From Phialocephala subalpina (lineage: Eukaryota > Ascomycota > Leotiomycetes > Helotiales > Mollisiaceae), in assembly GCA_900073065.1 (NCBI GenBank), contig FJOG01000030.1:159838-171114 (forward strand): 11,277 bases of DNA, read 5' to 3'. Made by a program: the position numbers and the translations under genes. Below the pieces are notes generated by a model that ran no database searches, was not told the origin of the DNA, and was given only the letters and a program-made list of their open reading frames with translations. Position 1 is the stretch's first letter. Each line of letters begins with the position of its first letter. Below, one piece after another: positions 7,451 through 11,277 of this stretch.

Positions 7451-8199
7451 ATATCGTCCAGACGACTAGGATACGTGACGCCTTTATTCGCTTCCATGCT
7501 CCAACTCGAACCACTTCCGATTGATGTGACGCTTGGTTGAGTAACGCTCAAAGTCTTATCAGTAGTCGCACCATCATTAAGTGTGATGGTTGGCATTGAG
7601 AATTGATTAAGGGCGCCGATGGGTTCTTGTCGGTGGACCCATGGCTCATCCAAGAAGAAGGCCGGGCGAACCTGACCGAACAGAACTTGAAGGCAAGAAC
7701 GAGGTCTCGAAGCATCGCCAGCTGCGGCAGTACTGCTTTGGTCGGCAGGACCTGCTGATTGCGACCCGATATAGCGATTGATGGGAGATTGTCCTTCATT
7801 CCAGAAGCTGCTAGTCCATTCCTCATCGTCAAACTCAAGTCCTAGCATGACGTGGTGTGCATTTGCTTCAGCGGCCCGAGTCCGAATGTCCAGTACGTTA
7901 TCAATTCGAATGAATGAGCGGCCCGCTCTCAAGAGTTCGTCTTCAGCTTGAGTTGTAAGTGCCGGCATTATGAAGCGATCCGCAGCCGTTAAGAGGTCAA
8001 GAAGATCGTCAAGCCTATCAGCAATCACACCAACTGCGTCTTCATCCTCGACTCTCATGGGCGTCCAGTCAAATATATCAGCATAGGTAAATTCAACTAC
8101 CGTTGACAAGGTGCGAAATGAGATGTCTTCCAGTTTGATCCTGTCATCCTTGGCCCAATTTCCGTTAAAACTGGCCGCAAAATAGTTGGGGTGGTGGTG
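7429..8199 (-). CDS. BTB/POZ domain protein, N-terminally incomplete
   Basis: An open frame from about 8199 to the TGA at 7429 encodes about 256 aa. It begins PNYFAASFNGNWAKDDRIKL, then LEDISFRTLSTVVEFTYADI, the second half of a BTB domain as found in fungal BTB proteins (S-x-F-F-x-A-x-x-N-G-x-W, then acidic/polar, then F-x-x-x-V-E-F-x-Y). The helices LLDLLTAADRFIMPAL and NVLDIRTRAAEANAHHV follow as in the C-terminal BTB region. The rest (residues ~120-256) is Ser/Thr-rich and unrecognised. BTB domains mediate dimerisation or act as Cullin-3 adaptors. The first BTB half, with the usual V-H-K-x-x-L-C segment, is not found in any upstream frame, and no ATG precedes the domain in frame. It is therefore a truncated or chimeric gene, or its 5' exons were lost. 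Confidence 0.6.
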   Translation of the reverse strand, partial: HHHPNYFAASFNGNWAKDDRIKLEDISFRTLSTVVEFTYADIFDWTPMRVEDEDAVGVIADRLDDLLDLLTAADRFIMPALTTQAEDELLRAGRSFIRIDNVLDIRTRAAEANAHHVMLGLEFDDEEWTSSFWNEGQSPINRYIGSQSAGPADQSSTAAAGDASRPRSCLQVLFGQVRPAFFLDEPWVHRQEPIGALNQFSMPTITLNDGATTDKTLSVTQPSVTSIGSGSSWSMEANKGVTYPSRLDDIMAGISF

Positions 8200-8998
8200 C
8201 TTGAGGTGGCGGCGCTTGAGTTATTGGTGCTTGAGTAGGGGCCTGAGTAGGGTCCTGAGTAGGAGGCTGAGCAAGAGGTGCGGCTGGAAATGGAGCTGGC
8301 CCAAGTCGTTCAGTTGGAATTTTCAGCACACATACCAGAGAGGGTTTGTCATGCGAGTCAGCACCAGGATACGTACCCGTTCCAGCCGTTAGGGTTGATG
8401 AGCTACGAGTTTGCCGTGGTGGTGGGGCAGCTCCGGTTATAGACGTAGTAAGATCTCGTTCAACGGGTCCCCTATTTATGCCTCGAGGATTACGGCGATC
8501 CCAGTCGGCTGGAGGAATGCCAATTGAGAGAGCATTACTTCGTAGTACGTTGACTGGTGTGAATACTGAGGTTAGGGGACCTGGGCTTTGATGGAACGGC
8601 ATCGTAGTGAATTGCTGAGGTGCCGTTTGAAGCATTACAAGCCCATGATTCTAATAAGAAGTTAGATCAAGGTCTAAGGAGTATGGATTAAGTTTGGGGA
8701 GGCGGGTTTGAGGTACCGGTACCGGCTGAGGTAGGGCTGGTGGTGGAGAATGCCGCACGGAGATCACCTCTTCTTGCCTCTCTAAGGTTAGTGGTGGCTG
8801 AGTAGGTGCTTGTTCCGGACTGCGCTCGACGTTGTATCTTGGGCGTTTCGAGCTAAGCTCAAGCCGATGGAGCAACATTCGTTCCTCTTGACTGGCTTTA
8901 GCTGGTATACCTCGTCGCAACCCTCGTCCAGCGGAGGGACTGTGTCGACTGCAGAGGTAGCCCGTATCCAGGGAAATACGACGCGTGCCCGGCCTCAT
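8165..8998 (-). CDS. Pro/Gln-rich two-exon reading frame of unknown function
   Basis: Exon A (from ATG 8998 or, more likely, ATG 8878, to 8717) reads LHRLELSSKRPRYNVERSPE then Pro-rich sequence. A 66-nt phase-0 intron (8716-8651, GTACCT...ATCTAACTTCTTATTAG) has a near-consensus branch point. Exon B (8650-8165) begins NHGLVML and ends in a Pro/Thr/Gln repeat (PTQDPTQAPTQAPITQAP) encoded by a minisatellite of 12- and 15-bp units, all multiples of three. The frame stops at a TAA at 8167-8165, inside the sequence that codes for the BTB half one base out of phase. A second intron (GTATGT at 8335 to TTTCCAG at 8284, or to acceptors at 8215/8200) could join the frames; the last two avoid the in-frame TAA. 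It is probably one gene with the BTB part, or was once. I do not recognise the N-terminal region. Confidence 0.45.
8191..8271 (+). repeat. Minisatellite of three 15-bp and three 12-bp units
   Basis: On the plus strand the units are gtggtggtgcttgag, gtggcggcgcttgag and ttattggtgcttgag (15 bp each), then taggggcctgag, tagggtcctgag and taggaggctgag (12 bp each), all in register. On the minus strand they encode A-P-P-P-Q, A-P-I-T-Q and (A/D)-P-T-Q units, so length changes keep the reading frame. Confidence 0.9.
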
Positions 8999-9252
8999 GT
9001 TGGCAAAGACGTTGATACCGAGGCTCTTGCATCGCGAAGTGAGCCGTCAAGCGGGGACGAGCAGGGCAGTCCGAGCGCGATCAAGGGTAGCCGATGGGAT
9101 GACATAGACGAGCGGCGCTTGCTAGCATACTGGAAAGAGCGCAAGTCCCAGGCAGGACTGAGGGCGCAGTACGCCAGCGTTTGGCCATGGTACAGCGTAG
9201 GTTGATGTTGGAGGAGGTTGATGTGGTATTGTTTGTTGCCCTCAAATCCTGA
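8951..9252 (+). pseudogene. Remnant of a Myb/SANT-like DNA-binding protein
   Basis: One frame reads EPSSGDEQGSPSAIKGS, then SRWDDIDERRLLAYWKERKS to about 9148. From 9154 a second frame, offset by two bases, reads RTEGAVRQRLAMVQRRL and stops at 9250-9252. Together these match the start (R-W-x-x-x-D-E-x-x-L-L-A-Y-x-K-E-x-K-S) and the end (R-T-x-G-A-V-R-x-R) of fungal Myb-like domains; the central helix with W-x-W-I-x-x-x-F-P is missing. A deletion of about 30 nt plus frameshift in the DNA-binding domain makes it non-functional. Upstream identity blurs near 8950, where it overlaps the 5' part of the minus-strand Pro/Gln-rich frame. Family assignment is from memory of fungal sequences. Confidence 0.6.
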
Positions 9253-9577
9253 GAAGAGTGGTTTGTTTCTTGTACAGTAAGCTTCGAAACCGGCTTCGCT
9301 CCAAACACAGAAGAAGTAAGCCCCCACTTTTTTCAAGAGGCTTTACCGTTTGGAGTAAGGCGCAGTACAAGGGTAGTGCTTCGATGAACCTCTAGTCACG
9401 TCATCGTCAATAATTATTTTTGTTATCATTCTTGGGCCTCCTTCGTGTAAAACCTTATTACTATACCATGCATTAGCGACTATTCTACCAGACCAGCTTA
9501 TAAGACCATGAAGTAGTGGTTATTTTTCCTTTGCTATGGCCGAAGGACTTGTCCTTAACTCCCCCATACGGCATTGC
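9253..9577. other. Intergenic, A+T-rich, no gene seen
   Basis: This spacer lies between the Myb-like relic and the 3' end of the PD-(D/E)XK-like gene. It contains an A/T-rich patch (aataattatttttgttatc near 9410-9428) that could hold 3'-processing signals of the minus-strand gene. A near-palindrome cgaaaccggcttcg lies at about 9286-9299. No coding frame is supported. Confidence 0.45.
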
Positions 9578-11224
9578 TCAGTGTTCCGTGTCGCCATGTA
9601 ACCTTGCAGATTTCCTTGGCTCGGGCGGCTTGGCCATGCTTTTTGTAACCACTCCCTTCACTTTCGAGAAAGTATTGTTGGCAGAAGTTTTTGCCCCTTC
9701 GGCACCCTTGGAAGTCGACCCAGTTGTAGATTGCGTCGCTTGTGCCTCCGGAAATTGGCGTTTCTCCGCTTTGGCCAAAATATCACAAAGGTCGTTGGAT
9801 GATATAATTATCTCATCTTTTACATCGGCGAAGGAGTGTGCGACATTAGAGCACACGAAGTCTGTCAGTGACAGCCGCAGGTCAGCCGCAGGGACAGCTT
9901 GTCCTTCTTCATCTCGGAACATCTGTTTACTATTAGTTAGACTCATAAATCAGCACGGATGGGTAATTCACCGTTTCTATGTTCGGCGAGTTGACCTCTA
10001 TTACCCCTCTCTTGTTCGGACGCCCCGCATACCATACTAAGAAGTGGGCCCTGGCTCCCATAGTCTGTTGGTACTCGATCTTGACTGCGACCACAGTCCT
10101 GATCTCCCCCTTGCTTCGTTGAATGTATCTTTTGGCTAATAAGGCTAAAGGCAGCGGTCTCTGTGACCATGCTACCTCGATCACAAGCGCCGGATACAGG
10201 CAGTCCTTATATCCATAAGATTTGTCTGGGCTCTTCTTGTCGCTCTTTGCCAAGAAACGAGTAGGAAACTGTATATCGGTAGACTCCCGCGTCTGAATGC
10301 TTTGGGCAAGTAGCGCAGACCTCGTTCCAGGGCGTTGCTTAAATATAAATCGCTGCTCTACTATTACATCATGTATCCGTCCAGCTACAAACTCGTGTAC
10401 AGCCCCGGGCATGCGAATTGTGAGTTCGCTGTCCCCGTGTGTATAATCAAATCTGGCCAGTTAGCGCAGAGTCGGGTTATTAGAACCAGAGTACAGACTT
10501 ACCGAAGTTTGTCGTTAAAATATTCCTGCAACGATTGATCCTTAGCTACCTGAGCAAGGAGTTGTTCGTAATCTCTGCTTGTGATCTTTCTCGTAATTAA
10601 CAACTGATTAGTCCGAGGATTGCCGTCGCGGATGCTGCGTATTAACTTTAGGGCACCAGCCACTCGGAGCTTTGAGTCTCTAGATGCCTTTGTGGGCGCC
10701 AGAATGCCGTGATATAACAGCGCTTCGAATATGTTGAGAGTGGAAGCCGACCTGGCATCTGGACCTTGAAAGCTGAGTTCCTCGTAATCCAAGCAAGTCG
10801 CGTCGTTCGGAGTTACTGGTGATTGTGGAGAAGAAGCTGCGTCGGATGGAGCAGGTTGGATTGCGTTGTCGGTGCGAGGAGCTGAAGGGGTCAGTATTGG
10901 CGAAACTGGTGCCAGAGGTTGTATATATGGAGCTGGCTGAGCTGGACAATGGTTGGAAGTAGGTGAGTCGACAAACGTTGAAGGATCCGGCACAGATGAA
11001 GTCGGCTCGGGTGGTGCTAGAGTATTAGTTTTGGGTAAAGTTGGAGAAGTCGCATGCGTGATTGAAGTTGTAGAAGATGGAAGATGGTGGGGGATATTTG
11101 GGAGCGGTGAAGTGGTTGTCGGTAAGGATGTAACTCGAGGTGTTGGTGGAGGTGACGGATACGGCAAATCGAAAGAATTATCCTGTGAAGTGGCAATACA
11201 CTTTTCGTTCCTTATCGGTGGCAT
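9578..11224 (-). CDS. Fungal PD-(D/E)XK-nuclease-like protein with Pro/Ser-rich N-terminus
   Basis: Three exons, 11224-10503, 10452-9972 and 9922-9578, give 515 aa. Intron 1 is 50 nt (GTAAGT...GCTAACTGGCCAG) and intron 2 is 49 nt (GTGAAT...TCTAACTAATAGTAAACAG); phases agree. Residues 1-140 are Pro/Ser/Thr-rich and probably disordered. Residues 140-241 are helical. The core runs from about 245: MPGAVHEFVAGRIHDVIVEQ at 255, S-P-D-K-S-Y at 315-320, Y-P-A-L-V-I-E-V-A-W-S-Q at 327-338, then LAKRYIQRSKGEIRTVVAVK and a hydrophobic strand ending H-F-L-V-W. This order, PD then E-V-x-x-S-Q then a K-x-x-Y-I helix, matches a fungal family whose architecture resembles PD-(D/E)XK/Uma2-type nucleases. D317 and E333 would be metal ligands; the motif lysine is absent (E-V-A). 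Exon 3 has FRDEEGQAVPAADLRLSLTDF and a basic tail. Nuclease activity is inferred, not shown. Confidence 0.82.
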
Positions 11225-11277
11225 TGAGGAAGGTGATTTATCACTGTGAATCAGACTATGGCATTGTTTGTGTGTTC
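11225..11277 (-). promoter_or_regulatory. Immediate upstream region of the PD-(D/E)XK-like gene (cut by window end)
   Basis: Only 53 bases upstream of the ATG are present. They contain no clear TATA-like element; the promoter lies mostly outside the window. No in-frame upstream coding continuation is evident. Confidence 0.3.

Noticed and set aside
8284..8335. Intron GTATGT...TTTCCAG joining the Pro/Gln-rich exon to the BTB frame
   Set aside because: Donor and acceptor are good and the phase fits, but the resulting frame hits a TAA at 8223-8221 before reaching the BTB sequence.
9516..10040. Plus-strand open frame of 174 codons
   Set aside because: It lies antisense to exons 2-3 of the PD-(D/E)XK-like gene, which has matching splice sites and family motifs; the plus frame has none.

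Overview
The window looks like a gene-sparse, decaying stretch of a filamentous ascomycete (Pezizomycotina) nuclear genome. The evidence is short introns of about 43-66 nt with GTAAGT/GTATGT-type donors, CTAAC-like branch points and YAG acceptors; a four-finger C2H2 regulator of a type widespread in filamentous ascomycetes; and a 'vegetative cell wall protein gp1'-labelled family protein that I associate mainly with Leotiomycetes. The class-level placement (Leotiomycetes, e.g. a Botrytis/Sclerotinia relative) is inference. No tRNA, rRNA, CRISPR, prokaryotic operon or complete transposon was seen.

Layout. 1-450 has no supported gene. 452-743 (+) holds a broken cysteine-rich zinc-binding-like peptide. 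990-1567 carries a diverged direct repeat of about 170 bp. 1729-2955 (-) is an intact 408-residue conserved fungal protein whose 5' flank shows in-phase protein-like sequence broken by a frameshift. 3174-3746 is unresolved. 3747-4445 (+) may be a small five-exon gene with helical, TPR-like sequence and an 18-bp tandem duplication next to an intron. 5053-6556 (+) is the best gene of the window: a three-exon, 466-aa C2H2 zinc-finger transcription factor. 6707-7051 (-) is a small unrecognised ORF. 7136-7228 is a 31-bp x 3 minisatellite, followed at once by a frameshifted remnant of the GPI-anchor enzyme Gpi3/PIG-A (+). 7429-8199 (-) encodes the C-terminal half of a BTB/POZ domain; upstream of it, 8165-8998 (-) is a Pro/Gln-rich two-exon reading frame carrying a 12/15-bp minisatellite, one base out of phase with the BTB part. 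8951-9252 (+), partly antisense to that frame, is a remnant of a Myb/SANT-like protein with a deletion in the DNA-binding domain. 9578-11224 (-) is a well-resolved three-exon gene for a 515-aa protein with a Pro/Ser-rich N-terminus and a PD-(D/E)XK-nuclease-like core.

The genes do not form an operon or an obvious cluster. The picture is of three convincing genes (gp1-like, C2H2 factor, PD-(D/E)XK-like) separated by fragments of several unrelated genes (Gpi3, Myb-like, BTB, Cys-rich) and minisatellites, as expected in a rearranged or subtelomere-like accessory region. The most interesting items are the PD-(D/E)XK-like fungal protein lacking the canonical motif lysine, the Pro/Gln-repeat next to a half BTB domain, and the concentration of gene relics.
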